This document shows positions 23,601-37,153 of a DNA stretch of 64,000 nt, in pieces. This DNA is from Trileptium ribeirensis. Taxonomy: Eukaryota; Nematoda; Enoplea; Enoplida; Thoracostomopsidae. The notes below the pieces were generated by a model. The model saw only the letters and a program-made list of their open reading frames with translations, was not told where the DNA came from and searched no databases. The translations under genes and the position numbers were made by a program. Position 1 is the stretch's first letter; each line of letters opens with the position of its first letter. Location of the stretch: contig JASANE010011627.1 of assembly GCA_030248225.1 (NCBI GenBank), forward strand, positions 1-64,000. The letters run 5' to 3'.

Positions 23601-24480
23601 ACAATTTCACAGTCTTACAGAAATGTCTCCTGGTCGAAAACATTATACCTGCTTTATAGATGTTGTCGTGGCAGCCACCTGAAGAAGAAAGACATTCACG
23701 TAATTGTGATTATTGATTATGACAATAATTGAATTATGAAATTATTGTAATTCAGGGGGTAATTTTTCTGATGCAACAATTATATCAGCCTAATGTAATA
23801 TGTGGGCGTTCCCGGAGTACTTAACGTGGGAACATTCCCAGTTCGGACACTTGTTTGTTCTGTGTTCCCCATTCATGGCTCACTTCAATAAACGTTGTGA
23901 TTTATTTCTGACTCTGAAGTTACAACAAATGTATTTACGAATCTAAAATAATATGTAACCCTTACGAATATGTAGAAATACCAGCCTTATGGAAATGTTT
24001 CCTAATCAGAATTAATGTAAGTCCGTGTTAGTTTGCTTCTTCGTCTAAATTAGCATACTGTGCTTATGGGTGTGTTTCCCAGTCGAAATTAATATAACTC
24101 CCTTACGGATATGTTACATAGTAAAAACTATATGACTCTGATCGTAGTGTTTCTAAGTGCAAAGCAGTATACTATCGTGACGACTATGTTTCCTAGTCCT
24201 TGTGTAATCCTCTAACCGATGTGTTTTTAGTCAAAATCTATACCGGTGCGTTTACCTGCGTAAAAGGCTATAACGTCCTTACGATTTCCTACTCAAAAAC
24301 AACATAACCTTACGGGTGTTCTTTAGCTAAAAACAACATATTTCCTGTACGGGTTTGATAACTAATTGAAAAGAATATAACCCCAAAAACGGATATGTTT
24401 CATAGCTGAAAAAAACATAACCCCTTAACAGTTCTGTTTATTGATATAAAATGTACCATTAACTGCATGCTTTCTGGCTT
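23560..24480. repeat. Degenerate minisatellite, unit about 35-45 bp
   Basis: Recurring, strongly diverged units built on CTTACGGATATGTTTCCTAG followed by an AAAACAACATAACC-like stretch, best seen at 24000-24450. Unit length drifts, which points to an old array. It borders the truncated 5' end of the polymerase relic. Confidence 0.65.
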
Positions 24481-27400
24481 AAATTATTATATAATAACAA
24501 TATATTCATAATATATAAATATATTAATATTTACTATAGACATGTATTTTTGACCAAAATTATTTTGCCACTGTTACAAGTATATTTCATAATGCCAAAT
24601 GAACAACAGTGGCAAGTCGGTAACAAACTAATTGTATACATCTTTGCCGATTTGTCAAAAAACAAAAAAATATGTAAAACCAACATTATACAAGAGGAAA
24701 AAATTTTCAATTCGATTCGGTCGAAACAACCTAAAACCAAAACCTCTCCCAATATCTAAGACGGGTTATCCAACGACACCGTAGGCTTCGTACTGAATGG
24801 TTCCGATATGACATCGGCTTCATCGACTCTCAAGGAAGAGGCAGCAATGCACCTAGTCCCAATAAATCAATTAGCTTAGCAGGCCGCAAGCAGCTTCGCT
24901 GTGGCGTTCGGCCTGGCCCGTTTTGGTAGTCCACGTGTCTAGTTTCTTGGTATAATTTATTAGAAGTCTCCTGGAGAAAGTTAACCCTAGGCCTATAGGT
25001 AACAAAGTTGACTCGTCATTCCCTATCTCTCACTCGAAGAAGTACAGGAATTTTTGTACCTGAAATGATTTGCACGGTCTCACGAGCGGTAGTCTGATTT
25101 TCGTATCTTATCGTTTCTCATTTTTTCACAATTACACCACATTCTTGATTAACTGCAGTGTTTCTCCGTGCTCTACGTAAGGCCCCCATTTTGTAGCTTA
25201 ACGTTTTCAGTCACCAAGCAACGTTTGAACTTGCAATGATTTGCCTAAACGATTCTAAACTCGGCTCTTAGGTAATTTTGAAGCAATACTGAAAATTTTG
25301 TTGTTATCTTGTTTTGATCGCTAACTTATAAACTGTTATTCGCAAAACAACTTGTTGTTTTATCAGTGTTTATCAACACTAGTTAATTTGAGGAACGTCG
25401 AGAAAACTTATTTGGCTCGATTTTGGTCATTTTATCTCTTTGATTTCAGGCCAACTCAACACTCTCGCCGACGTTGACCAGACGCAGAATGTCAATGCTC
25501 CACTGCTCAATACAATTTTTGTAAGACACGTTCGCTGGTCCGTTCGTGCCATGTTCTTATCTTTCCTAGCAAAGGCACCAGCGTTCATAGATGCTTTCTC
25601 GATTTATCAAGGAAGAGTTGGAAAATTTTGAAAGCAACACCGTCTGGTTCTACGCAATTCCTTGGTGGAGTTGTCGTCATTGGATATTTATTTTTTATTT
25701 GGTTGCGTCAGTTGCAATATTTTATATTATGTGCATTAATCTTGTAACACAGCTTTTGTAGGTAGGTGTAACTACGGTTCTGCCTGGCTTATCAAGGCTG
25801 ATAAATTTTATCTCAAACTTTTTGCCTAAAATAAAAGTATTTTGGTCACTTGTCACACCGTTTGGACGAGCGATCTCGGTGTAAACGACAACGCACGTAT
25901 CCGGTACCTCATTTTGGGCTCATGTTTGTACAACATCGCGGAAGAGGGGTGCCTATCTAGCTCGACGGCTATAGATCGAAGGCCACAGTTGTTGCTTGGA
26001 ATTGACCGTGGATATAATAAAAACGGAGAAATTTTTCGACTAGGGAAGTTACTAAAATTTTCATAGCTGCCGAATATGTTGCTTACAAGAAAACGTCTCA
26101 TCCATCTTGGAAGGTTTGTGTATATTCATTATCATGTTAGATTTTACAAACTTGTTTAATACTGCCGTTGTGGCTTGGAGGTACTAGTCACATTCGTGTG
26201 AATTTTCTTCAAAGGATTGTATCAAATTTGTAATCGAATGGATACTAAGATCATAGAAAAGGGTTGGTGCAAAGTGTATGGCTACAAAACTATTCGTAAC
26301 TATTAATTGCTTCGATGCCGATTTGAAACAAGCCTTCTTGGTAAGAATAGAACATTTCTTTGGGCAAAACATTTATCATTATCTACTCGGCACTGGTTTG
26401 TTTCAATTTGCATATCATGATTTTATCCAACGATAGCAGGGTCATCATATTCCTTTGCAATGGCGCACAGTGTACCTTGGGAGTATGGCAAACCTATATT
26501 TGTTAGTTATTTGGTTTCATTAACTTTGAGCATTGCCCGATAACTTTTATAATTTCACATGAGACAGTCACTAAGGGCTAAGCTGCTGGTTACTAGAAAT
26601 GACCTATATTGATCTAACCTAACTGATCAAAGCGTGAATTCCATAACTGTCGAGTTCAGAAAATCGGTTCATTGGAAATTAACCGGCACTGGTCAAAGGT
26701 AAATACTGCTCGGTCTATTAGCAAATTTTGAGTAGGGCTTGAATTTTAAACTTAGAACGGCTCAAATTTGCACTTTTGAATGTATGACTAAATATTTGGG
26801 CGTGTAAAGTAACGGAATTGATCTAACAACTCTGAACCTAACAATTGATATAGTTTTTGAACTGCGTGAGCATTCACAGTCTGACGTAAATTTACAAACG
26901 TAAATGAACTTATGAACAGCTAACATAAATGTCTGAATGTAAACAAAATCGGACAGTTCACACATTTTTAGGATGAACGAATTTTCGAAATTTGAGCCGA
27001 TACGTATAATCACGAGTATAAAAGCCATTTGGGGGGGAAGTACACCGCTATTTTTCTTCTGCTTTCAACACTCGCTGTGCAGCTCGTTGAGTTAATATAA
27101 GGACTTTTATGCATGAATTTGCTCCCTTTAACCACATCACACAGAAATAGAATTAGTCAAATATGCACTCCACAATTCAGCTGTTGCAATAAAGTATTTT
27201 ATTTTTCCATGCAAGTTAAAAACTAACTATGTACATGCTTTACCTTAATTTTGATAAATCTTTTAAATTAAAAAATGGCAACAGATGTATTCATTTTACT
27301 TCACGTTTTAATAGAAGTGGAGTTAATGCCGAGTGGTGCTACGACAGGTCGTAGTGCCAACCCACTATGTTGAAAATCCGTCTTTGAGTATCACTATAAG

Positions 27401-27740
27401 GTTTAACGGTAATAATAATCTATAAAGGATTTAGGCATACGGTATATACATTCCATTATCTTTTCATTTTTAGGCTATGTTGCTCAGAACCTGCCAATCT
27501 AAAGCCAGCCAAAGGTTATATACAACATAATTTAATTCAGTCTCTAAGCTCGTAATGTATGGCAAAAATTTGGCCCTATTTACGCGGCAGTTCCCGAACT
27601 CTATAAAAGTACTTTAAGAATTGTAGTTTTAATTACTTACTAAGTTTTAGTTGAATTTGCTGATTTCAATATTGAATCCGCATAAAGTATTGTGTTTTCA
27701 CAGTCTAGTCGCTTCATGGCTTACATTATTGGACGTGGAA
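24481..27740. other. No firmly recognised gene; possible orphan exon at 25450
   Basis: AT-rich sequence with short open frames on both strands. One stretch, 25450-25520, is bounded by TTGATTTCAG and GTAAGA and is open in two frames, so it could be an exon, but it matches nothing I know. The frames at 25842-26101 are open over 70-80 codons without a recognised domain. Confidence 0.35.
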
Positions 27741-27754
27741 TCGTGCTAATTGGT

Positions 27755-27804
27755 CGTTAAACCAAATTAGGTGTGAATGTCATTAAACCAAATTAGGTGT
27801 GAAT
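27755..27804. repeat. Short tandem duplication, about 25 bp
   Basis: The sequence TTAAACCAAATTAGGTGTGA, with a few following bases, occurs twice back to back. No coding context. Confidence 0.85.
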
Positions 27805-29828
27805 GTGCAATGCATACGCTTGTCTTTTAATTCAATGAATAAAGTGCTATAAAAGTTAATTGTGTCAGATCAGTATCTGGTCTGGTTTTGGCTTAGTATC
27901 CTCAATGGCAATAAACAGTTGTGGATAAAAATATTTTCGTCCAGCTCCACTTTATGTTAGAAATTTGATATCCACTTTGTCCACTTTGTATTTTCCCTGT
28001 GCATTTGGCTCAGCAACGTGGTATAGTGCTTCATTACTTAGTTCATAATTTTATTTGTGACATAAGTGTTGCCACTATTTAAAACCCATTGTCCAGGTGT
28101 CTCGAAGCGTATAAATAGGAGTGCCAACCAAATGCTAGGACGGTGTCAAGTGTCACTTGACACAGATGTGATTTCTGGTGGTGAAATTTTTTCGCGTGTT
28201 TATTTTTCTTTCAGTAAACGCCAATTAATGGCCTCTTAATTTTTAAGCAAATATTTTATCGCATCACTATAATGCATGTATTAATCAGGAAAGTGTGTAC
28301 TTTTGGAACGAGACCATGTTAGCAAAGGCAACTAAAGTACAATCATAAACTGACGTACCGCAGTACGATAAACTGAGGTAAAACTGAATTGTCATGCTGA
28401 GTTATGCTTTGTTCCGTTCTAAATTATAGCTATTCGGCACAGAAAAACGTCTTTACTTTTCTCGTTTACTTTTACTTCCACGACGTATCTCCAGGCGGCC
28501 GCAGGAGGAAGTTATTAATAGTTTGCGCAGTCAGCATTATTAATTCTTTTTATTATCGAACGCTGAAAAGAGGTTTTTCAACACTCACTCTTATTTGATT
28601 AAATAGATGAAACTGCAGGATGTGACCAAACCCGACTACCGTAATATGAATCAGGGTCATCGCCAATGGGACTAAGCTAGGAGAGGAGGATGGAAGAATT
28701 TCGGATTCAAATCTGGTTATATATGAATAGAAAAATGAATGTCGTTGTTTTTAGCCATCGTAGCAGAGGCGCTTCACCTATATAGCGTGTACGGAGCGGT
28801 TAAGCCAGTAGCGTGTCAAGGAACTCGCGGTAGGGGATCATACATGTGCAAATGTCAAACAGGCTGGAAGTAATAACGATTGTGGGCTATGTTACAGCTT
28901 ATCGGCCTTGTCCTCACCCCGTCGCCGAAGTCCTGAATCCCTTTGCGCGAGAAATTTAACACAAATTTATAGACATTTTAATGCAAAATTAGAAAAAATA
29001 TTAAGAAACATTGGGTACAGGGTAAAAGTTTTGGTTTTCCATCCGGATTATCTACCGCCGAGATCATATACGTCGCTCATCCGCCCGATGTTTACAACTT
29101 CTAAAGATCCACCCTGGATTCACCCTTGTTGCCCACCACACGAAACTCAGGAACTGGCATGAATAAACTGCAATATTTATTCTGTACCCAATAGCGAAAT
29201 TAAATGGCTATTAAAGTCAGATTCAGTAAACTTCACAAGTTTATCCAAAATAAATCACATGTCTATGAAACGCCACTGCTTTTTTCAACGATGATGACAA
29301 GATTGCGCTGTTTTAGAACGCTTTTAAAATTCATGTGACGACTCTCGTTTATTATCTAGTAAATGGGTTATTCTCGTGGAGCAACGCCTGTAGGTGCACT
29401 GGTGAATCCATAAACTTTTGACGGTGGGATGGGGGTCGATTCTATCTCCATCCTAGATCAACTAGTTGTTCATTGTATGTATCTCTATATCATTCCAAAT
29501 ATTTAGCGGCCCAGCTTATGCCTTGCAGTAGGGCCCACACACCCCTTACGCCTCGCCCCTCTTTAGATCCGTTAGTATGTAGGTGTGTTGTATATGATTT
29601 CCATCAATTTTCAAGCCACCCTCTTTTGGCCGAAAACAAAATGCGAACTTAATTTAATATAAAGATCATTTTTGTTCAGCCATTGATCGAATAGGCTGAA
29701 GCAACAAACGCATTTATCGGTTTATAGACGCACCAAGTGTAAAAAAATTGCTCGGTTTGTGAGGAATTTTTAGTTATAACGGCTATTGTAAAATAATACT
29801 GCGTTTGCGTCATAATAAGGTGATTGTG
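27805..29828. other. No recognised gene
   Basis: Two plus-strand open frames (28404-28598 and 28908-29162) were examined. Neither contains a motif that I recognise, and neither has clear exon boundaries. Confidence 0.35.
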
Positions 29829-30466
29829 ATGTTATTCTTTGCTGCAAAGAAATTTTGTTAATAGCGTCTTTATAGAAAATAGATTTTAGCACTTTTATCG
29901 ATGTTTGAAGTTTTGCAACAACGGCAATGAGGTAATATAATGTTCTTCCTTGCTGCACAGTAATTTTTTAGTAATGTCGTTATAGAAAATAGATTTTAGC
30001 ACTTTTATCGATGTTTGAAGTTTTGCAACAATGGCAATGAGGTAATATAATGTTCTTCCTTGCTGCAAAGTAACTTTTTAGTAATGTCGTTATAGAAAAT
30101 AGATTTTAGCACTTTTATCGATGTTTGAAGTTTAGCAACAATGGCAATGAGGTAACATAATGTTCTTCCTTGTTGCAAAGTAATTTTTTAGTAATGTCGT
30201 TATAGAAAATAGATTTTAGCACTTTTATCGATGTTTGAAGTTTTGCAATAATGGCAATGAGGTAACATAATGTTCTTCCTTGTTGCAAAGTAATTTTTTA
30301 GTAATGCCGTTATAGAAAATAGATTTTAGCACTTTTATCGATGTTTGAAGTTTTGCAACAATGGCAATGAGGTAATATAATGTTCTTCCTTGCTGCAAAG
30401 TAATTTTTTAGTAATGTCGTTATAGAAAATAGATTTTAGCACTTTTATCGATGTTTGATGTTTTAT
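29829..30466. repeat. Tandem array, about six units of 110 bp
   Basis: Units start at about 29829 (more diverged), 29941, 30051, 30161, 30271 and 30381 with an exact 110-base spacing from the second onward. Each runs TGTTCTTCCTTGCTGCAAAG through ATAGATTTTAGCACTTTTAT to GGCAATGAGGTAATATAA. Internal units are nearly identical, so homogenisation is recent. The last unit decays after ATGTTTGATG. Confidence 0.95.
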
Positions 30467-30582
30467 AAGAACGGAAATAGCATCACTCACTTGGCATTAA
30501 TATTTCCACCTGCTTAGATATATTCGTTGTAGTAACCTGCGGAGTAAACCAAACAGTAAAATCAAGTAAACAAGTCCTATTC

Positions 30583-30846
30583 ATTTTCTGTCGGCAATAT
30601 TCAGTCTGCGAAAACATGCTACATGAAGGAAATGTCCGTAAGCACCTTGTCCAAAGTACTTAACCGAAAGTACAGAAGTAGTGATGTGGCCTTTGACTTC
30701 AAATTGAATACTATCATTTTCTGTCGGCAATATTCAGTCTGCAAAACATGATACACGTGGAAAGGTCGGTAAGTAATTAGTCCAAAGTACTCAATATAAA
30801 GAACAGAAGTAGTGATGTCGCCTTTGACTCCAAACTTGATAGTATC
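30583..30846. repeat. Tandem duplication, two units of about 133 bp
   Basis: CTGTCGGCAATATTCAGTCT starts at 30588 and again at 30721. Both copies run on to AGAAGTAGTGATGT and a CTTTGACT block, with around ten percent divergence. Confidence 0.88.
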
Positions 30847-31390
30847 TCAATCGCATCTGGTTCAGAACAAGCCGATTCACCATTTGTGCGACTCCTTGCG
30901 CAACAATAGACAATATCTGCATTTAACAAACAAATAACATAGAAACACGAATGCTGTCACAATTGATGCATATAATAAAGATGGCAAATGGGCCACGGTG
31001 CTAAATGTGCGTCGTTCCAAAAATCATGATAGGATAACTTTATAAATGTTTGCACTACATAATTTCTGAATGTATCATCAAATAGCGTTTTTGCCAAGAT
31101 TTATAATATGTTTTTGGTTTTCGGAGTACAACGAAACTGTCGTGGCCAATTATATATAACTTGTGAAATCACTAAACTATTCTCGGTTATGTTGTGAATT
31201 TTGTGTCTACGTATATTTTGGCAATATAATGATATTTGTTGGGTTAAACTTAATGTTTGACAGCTCAACAAGTTGTTGATGGCTTTTGAAGCACCTAAAA
31301 CTTCAATTATCGTTAAATCATAAAAATCACATGGTCAATTTTTGGAGAGACGCTCAGTATGCAACAATGTTAGTAATATGCATCAAGCGT
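30847..31390. other. No recognised gene
   Basis: AT-rich, no supported feature. Confidence 0.4.
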
Positions 31391-31739
31391 TTATGCGGCG
31401 TTCACGTTATAATGTCCCCACCGTTTGGAACCTATGTACCACAGACAGTGTGCCACACACTATAGATAACACTGTCTTTCATACATGTTGTTTTTAATAA
31501 CATTTTATAAGATTATATAGCTAGTGGTTTTTTGTTTTCTGATGGTGTCAGCCACACCATGTACTTTTTGTTGTCTTGTTGGTGGTGTAGTTGACACCCT
31601 TAATAAATTTGTACACACACTCTGTGAGACACTGTTGACATAAATTTTTGATTTTTCACGTACGGCATGACAGACGTGGTCATTTGTAAGTTGAGTCGAG
31701 GGGAACAAATGAATCTAGTAACAAGAAGGGGCCTCCGAT

Positions 31740-32450
31740 TAAGCTACCTGAAAATTCGAGTTCGTGCCATCGTGAGATTTTTGACTATTGCATAGGATCC
31801 CACATATAAAACTTGGACGAGTGCTCCTACGCCGTGCAGACACGGTAGGTGGTCTGGTCACATTTTGGAGAGATAGTACGCTCTGTTGGGTAGACGCCGT
31901 CAATTAAATTCGGAGTGACGTATTACAACATTTCGAATGTTACCCTTCCCCCAGCTTCTCACTTAGGCTTCATCGGGTAATGCAGTTTTCAAATTTGGCA
32001 AATACAAAACATGACAGTTCAACATTTTTTCGTAAAAATTATTAACTGAAGAACGTGATGGCAATCCCATGACGACCACAAAAGTTTGTACAAATGACCA
32101 CGGACCTGAGGCACTTCGGGACTAGAGGCTGGAGAAGCACAAGGAAAAGTGAGATGGAGTCAGCTGCGACCCAAGAGCTTCGCCGCGTTTAAAAGATCAC
32201 CGAGACCGCTCCATTATAGTCCAGTCGCTGCCATCGTGAGATCATAAAAGGAGCGCGCTCCCTAAGGTCAAGCAAGACGTGTACTCTAACGTCGTGCATC
32301 CATGGTAAGGGTCTTCGTCGAAATGTCACTTCTAACATCGGATAATAGGAAGGCCAGGCAACGTCGTCCTGTATCCGGGAGACGCGGCATTGTCCTTGTA
32401 AGCTTCAGTAACCCCACCAGCTCTGCACTCAGTCTCTTTGTAAATCATTT
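31740..32450. repeat. Two diverged related segments
   Basis: About 31780-31910 and 32225-32370 share order and motifs: CCATCGTGAGAT, a block with GCGCTCC or GTGCTCC, CCGTGCA or CGTCGTGCA, then GGTAAGG or GGTAGGT. They look like an old duplication inside the long TIR element. No coding function seen. Confidence 0.45.
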
Positions 32451-32614
32451 TCTTGGTATGGAATAGAAATTTAATTCATATTCCCGCAACTCGTAACGAG
32501 ACGTTCGCAGGTGGCTCCAGACTGTGAATGTGCATGAGCACGAAGAGCGAACGAGCGCATGAAGCTTGGCTACAAAAACAAAAGGAGTTATTCATTGAAG
32601 GGTCGTCAGTTAAT

Positions 32615-33810
32615 TACCTTGGGTCTTCAGCATGTATATTTCAAAATGTAATGACAGTATATAACATGATTCATGGGGCGGTGGGTAGATCGTAAACTCG
32701 TTTCAGCAGACCCTTTGGTGAACTTCCCCCTGAGACGACCTATACCGCTGACCTCGACTACCGCCTGAGACGTGAAAGTTTCAGCATGTATGTGCCAAAA
32801 AGTAATGACACTATATAGCACTATTCATGGGGTGGTATGTAGGTCGAAACTTGTTTCAGCAGACCCCCTTGGTGGCCTCCCCTGAGACGACCTGCCCTCG
32901 GCGACCCTGACAACCCCTGAGACTTCAACGCTTCAGCGCGTATGTTCCAAACTGTTTAACTATATAACAAACGTGTTTCAGCATATTCCGCCTGGCGAAC
33001 CTTCTCCTGAGACGACCGACCCCCACTACACTCTGAGACCTCAAAGCTTCTGCGCGTATATTCCAAAACGTAATAATACTTTATAACATGATGCATGGGG
33101 CATTGGGCAATTGTAAACTTGTTTTAACAGATTCCCCTGGTGGACCTCCCCATGAGACGATCTATCCCCGCTGACCCCGACTACCCCCTGAGACCTGAAG
33201 GTTTCAGCATGAGTGTGCCAAACTGTATGACCCTATATAACAGTATTCATGGGGCGGTATAAACACCATAAACTTGTTTCAGCTGACCCCCCTGGTGGAC
33301 CTCCCCATGAGAAGGACCTAGCCTCGTCGACCCTGGGTACCCCTGAAACTTCAAAGCTTCAGCGCGTATGTTCCAAACTGTTTAACAATATAACAAACGC
33401 GTTTCAGCATACCCTGCCTGGCGGACCTTCTCCTGAGACGACCGACACCCACTACCCCTGAGACCTGAAACGTTCAGCATGTATGTTCCAAAAAAATAAT
33501 GACACTATATACACATCATTCATAGGCTGGTGGGTAGGTCTTAAACGTGTTTCAGCAGAGCCTTCCTGACGGACCTCTCCCTGAAACGACCTACCCCTGC
33601 CGACCCCAGCTATCCCCCGAGATCTCAAAGTTTCAGCATGCTCCAAAAAGTAATGAAACTACATAACATTATTCATGGGGCCGTGGGTAGGTCTAGGTCG
33701 CAAACTTGTTTCAGCAGATCCCCCTAGCGGACGTTTCCTGAGTCGACTTACCCCCGCCGACCCTGACTACCTTCTGAGACCTCAAAGCTTATCATGTATG
33801 TTCCGAATGG
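32615..33810. repeat. Tandem array, about eight units of about 150 bp
   Basis: Recurring landmarks are TTCATGGGGCGGTGGGTAGG, CTTGTTTCAGCAGACCCCCT, CCTGAGACGACCTACCCCCG and CAGCATGTATGTTCCAAAA. Units begin near 32671, 32827, 32960, 33094, 33247, 33395, 33519 and 33673. They differ by about 10-20 percent. Open frames across the array on both strands are by-products of the repeat. Confidence 0.9.
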
Positions 33811-34672
33811 TAATGGCAGCCTTCGTGCCGCGTGGCTGGCGTGGAACCTGAGTGGAGAATCAGGCGACTTCCGAGGGGATAGTATATTTGTGCATAAATA
33901 TTATTTTGCATTTCTGAGTTGTTGCTTTACTATATAAGTCATATGTGTCAAGGGATCCCCAACCGGGGGTAAGTAGCGATTCCGGTAGGAGTTGTGCGTC
34001 TGCGGCGCGGGAGGGTAGACAAGGCGTGTGGCCGGAATTTTAGTTCAGAATATCTGGACACTTATACCAACACCTTTCTATCCATTTAGATTCTAGATAC
34101 CTAACCTTGTGTCTGTGCCAGACTATGAAACACCTTGACATTTCAAAGGTGGGTCGCAAAATTTACAGATAATCACGAGCGTATACAAAACTACAGCCAC
34201 CATTCATTTTATAATATTATATACAGAAACATATTGCCTTTTAATAACTACATGGATTGACGAATAAGATTGTTAATTAAACTACTAAATGTCGATAACT
34301 AAACTAGAAATAATTTACTTAAAAATTTATTTAACGGACTGTATGAAATATTGTTCTTCATTTGAAAACTTTGAAGCATTAACAAGCAAAGCGTATTGGT
34401 GTTCTTTGAACTGTTGATTACTAAATAGACTTTTTCTACATCAAATAAGCTATAGATGGTATCGGTGACACCGTCATTCCGCGAAAATAGGGTAGCTAAC
34501 TGGTGTCGCCGATACCGTAATGTTAAAGTGCATTATATAGACTGTGTTTTGGACACCGTCAAAATATTTATACGGTGAGGGTGTAACCCTTACTGTCGTT
34601 ACTGTATAGTCACAACCACAAGGGGTAAAAAGTTCCAAACGAAGGGCACATCATAACGTGAACGCCGCATTA

Positions 34673-36545
34673 TACTAAAAATTCGTGCTTTTATACAATG
34701 TACAGCATTTCCGAGGGATCAATTAAGGTTCCAAATGTTTTGGCAAATTATAATTGCTAGTCAGTGCAGGTAACGACCCTTTAAGTTTCGACAGTTACAG
34801 AATTCAAGGAATTTAGGGGTTATGAATCTATGGCTCATGTCAATTTGGGAACGTGGTAATTTTTGTAAGTACAAAAATTAAACCCTTCCTGCATAGTGTA
34901 ACACATCTAATACACGTTACTTGTGGAACTACAGCAATGCTAATTAGGGCTATTTGGTGCAATTGGTTAAAAATAGAACTTTGAAATTTTAAAAGTTGTG
35001 ACTGTGATCGATCACGAAGCTAGAACATCAAAATTTAGGCAACTGGAAATTGTATAATTACAAATCAAAACCTTATGGAACTCAGAGGTCATATTGAATC
35101 AAATGACACTAAAAATATGCTCTACATACATACATAACCGAAGCGCAAACAAGCACGACACCCCTTTGCGCTGACTTAAAAATCTTTTGGGTGCTTATGA
35201 GGTGCGCTCTTGGCATATCTCATTGCTCAGAAGGTGCGAAGGGTAAAATTTCATTTACAAATTTTAGAAATATATACATGCTTCCGATACAGTGACATAG
35301 TGCAAACGCAAAAACAACGGTTACGTCCTCCGGGCTTAAAACAGAACATAAAATTGCCTAGACGTCGTTAACAAAAGATCTTCTATCTTAGAGGTCCACC
35401 ATCCAATCCGGCGAGCTCTATCCAACATTGCCACAAGATCTTTCATTTGTGCAATTGCTAATTAATTGAGTCAAAAAAAATTTTATTTTATTTTTTTAAG
35501 ATGTCCCATCTTTGCTTTTACGTTCAGGCTTTTATGATTTGTCATGCTCCATTATGTTTGCTATCAAATATAAATTAAGTTTGAAATTTAAAAGTTATTT
35601 GAAATCTTATCCAAACTAGATGTTACTAAATACAAAATACTAGATTTTTAGCTTTGTTTTTGACACAAAAATTAAAATAGTATAACTATTTTAATGCTTA
35701 AATGTTAATAACTATGCTTAAATGTTTGTCATCATTAATAAAGCGTAAATATTAAGTACCAAGTTTTGCTTTGCTAAAAGTCTGCAATGTGTATAATTAT
35801 GCAGCGTACGTGTTTTCGGTATACACTGTTCTGTTAGAGGTAGTCTGGAATACTGTTGCCACTGCCCTAAAGCCCTGAAAGCAGATATAACCGATGATTG
35901 ACATAGTCGTTTACGGTGCCTTCACACGAATACCCTTGTGCTCAAATTTAAGCTCAAACTTTGACCAAATTTTGATCAGAATATGACACTGTTCAAACTT
36001 TTGTAGCATATTGCTTTATCCAATCAGGTACAAAGAATAGAAGTTGAATGGTTTTGAGATAAAAATTTGAGCTCAAAGTTTGAACCATGATGATTCGCCA
36101 TATTTATTCATATTTGATCAAAATGTGATCAAATTTTAAGCTCAAAACTTGATGTGTGTACAAAAGGTTGACCACGTCTTTGGTATTTTGTGATTTGAAA
36201 AATTGAAGATTGACTCACACGCGCAGTGAAGTGTATATACATATATACAGGAAATCTGTAATACAATTGTGTATAGAATTCGCAGTAGAATGGTGCTTTG
36301 TCACTTGCCTTTTAGTACGAATTAACAGAATTGTAACAATCCATTACTCAACCGTATTTGCTAACGGTAACTTTAGCTAAATGTGTGATGCAGATCTTAA
36401 GCTGTATAAATTGCAACGAAAGCTTTTAGAATTTGCATTTTATATAAAGCAAATTATATAAAAAACTGAATTTTCAACACATATACGATACATGCATTTG
36501 CTAATTGAGATGCAACCGAAGAAAACTAGAACGCTTCCAGTTCAA
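34673..36545. other. No recognised gene; weak inverted repeat at 35935-36163
   Basis: AT-rich. At 35935-36163 a segment begins CACACGAATACCC and contains TTAAGCTCAAACTTTGACC. It is roughly mirrored at its end (AAATTTTAAGCTCAAAACTT before GATGTGTGT), which suggests a diverged small MITE. No protein domain seen. Confidence 0.4.
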
Positions 36546-36710
36546 CATTTTATGTCGCCTCCAAATTCGGCCCTAAGCACTGTGGAGGAGCGTCTGTCAC
36601 CGTGTTATTTTGGCACACTACCTGTGCAATGTATATTAGACTGATAAAAGCATAATAGATGCAGTAATTCAAGATATACCTAATAGTGTAACGGCTTGTA
36701 AACATTGGCA

Positions 36711-36958
36711 GCGTCAGTCCCCACGAGCCATAATATTGCTCCGTCAACGCACCTACCACTCGAAAAATAGGTACGGTAGAGAGAAAAGGTTTGCACATTG
36801 GTTGCCCAATTATTGTTCTCTAATTGTAGCGTCAGTCCCCACGGGCGATAATATTGCTCCGTCAACGCACCTACCACTCGAAAAATAGGTACTGTAGAGA
36901 AGAAAGGTTTGCACATTGGTTGTCAAATTATTGTTCCTTAATTTCAGCGTCAGTCCCC
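36711..36958. repeat. Tandem duplication, two units of 118 bp plus a partial third
   Basis: GCGTCAGTCCCCACG starts at 36711 and 36829, and a truncated third start lies at 36947. Units run through ATAATATTGCTCCGTCAACG and AGGTTTGCACATTGGTTG. The bases before the unit starts (GGCAG, TTGTAG, TTTCAG) look like splice acceptors, so a duplicated exon cannot be excluded, but no frame stays open convincingly. Confidence 0.9.
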
Positions 36959-37153
36959 ATTTGTTTTGGAACGTTGGGTATGCCATTTATGAATGCTATA
37001 ACAATTGTCCTATAAGTTCCTTTATAACTTATAATATTAGACTTTCGGAGATTTCTTAATTATTATTCATTAGCAAATATATACGGTTGGTGTGTTAACT
37101 CTTGCAGCGATTCAATAACCGGTCCAGAACGTCACTTGCAATTTTTTAAAGAA

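Larger units (their letters stand above)
31394..34669. mobile_element. Long TIR element (about 3.3 kb), TTA target duplication
   Basis: Left end TGCGGCGTTCACGTTATAAT and the inverse of the right end, TGCGGCGTTCACGTTATGAT, match over about 40 bases including GTTTGGAAC. TTA flanks both sides (31391-31393 and 34670-34672). The same termini bound the 316-bp element at 38639. The subterminal parts are rich in short inverted GTGTC/GACAC motifs. The interior has no transposase frame that I recognise and holds a large tandem array (32615-33810). It could be one element with an expanded interior, or two elements with unrelated sequence between them. Confidence 0.75.

Noticed and set aside
25450..25520. 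Exon of a second carbonic anhydrase
   Set aside because: Splice-like borders are present, but neither open frame resembles any part of the carbonic anhydrase family.
28908..29162. 84-residue plus-strand frame with a basic N-terminus
   Set aside because: Looks protein-like in composition, but I recognise no family and see no splice or start evidence beyond a non-ATG opening.
32627..33646. Open frames in the 150-bp array
   Set aside because: They follow the repeat period and contain no domain.
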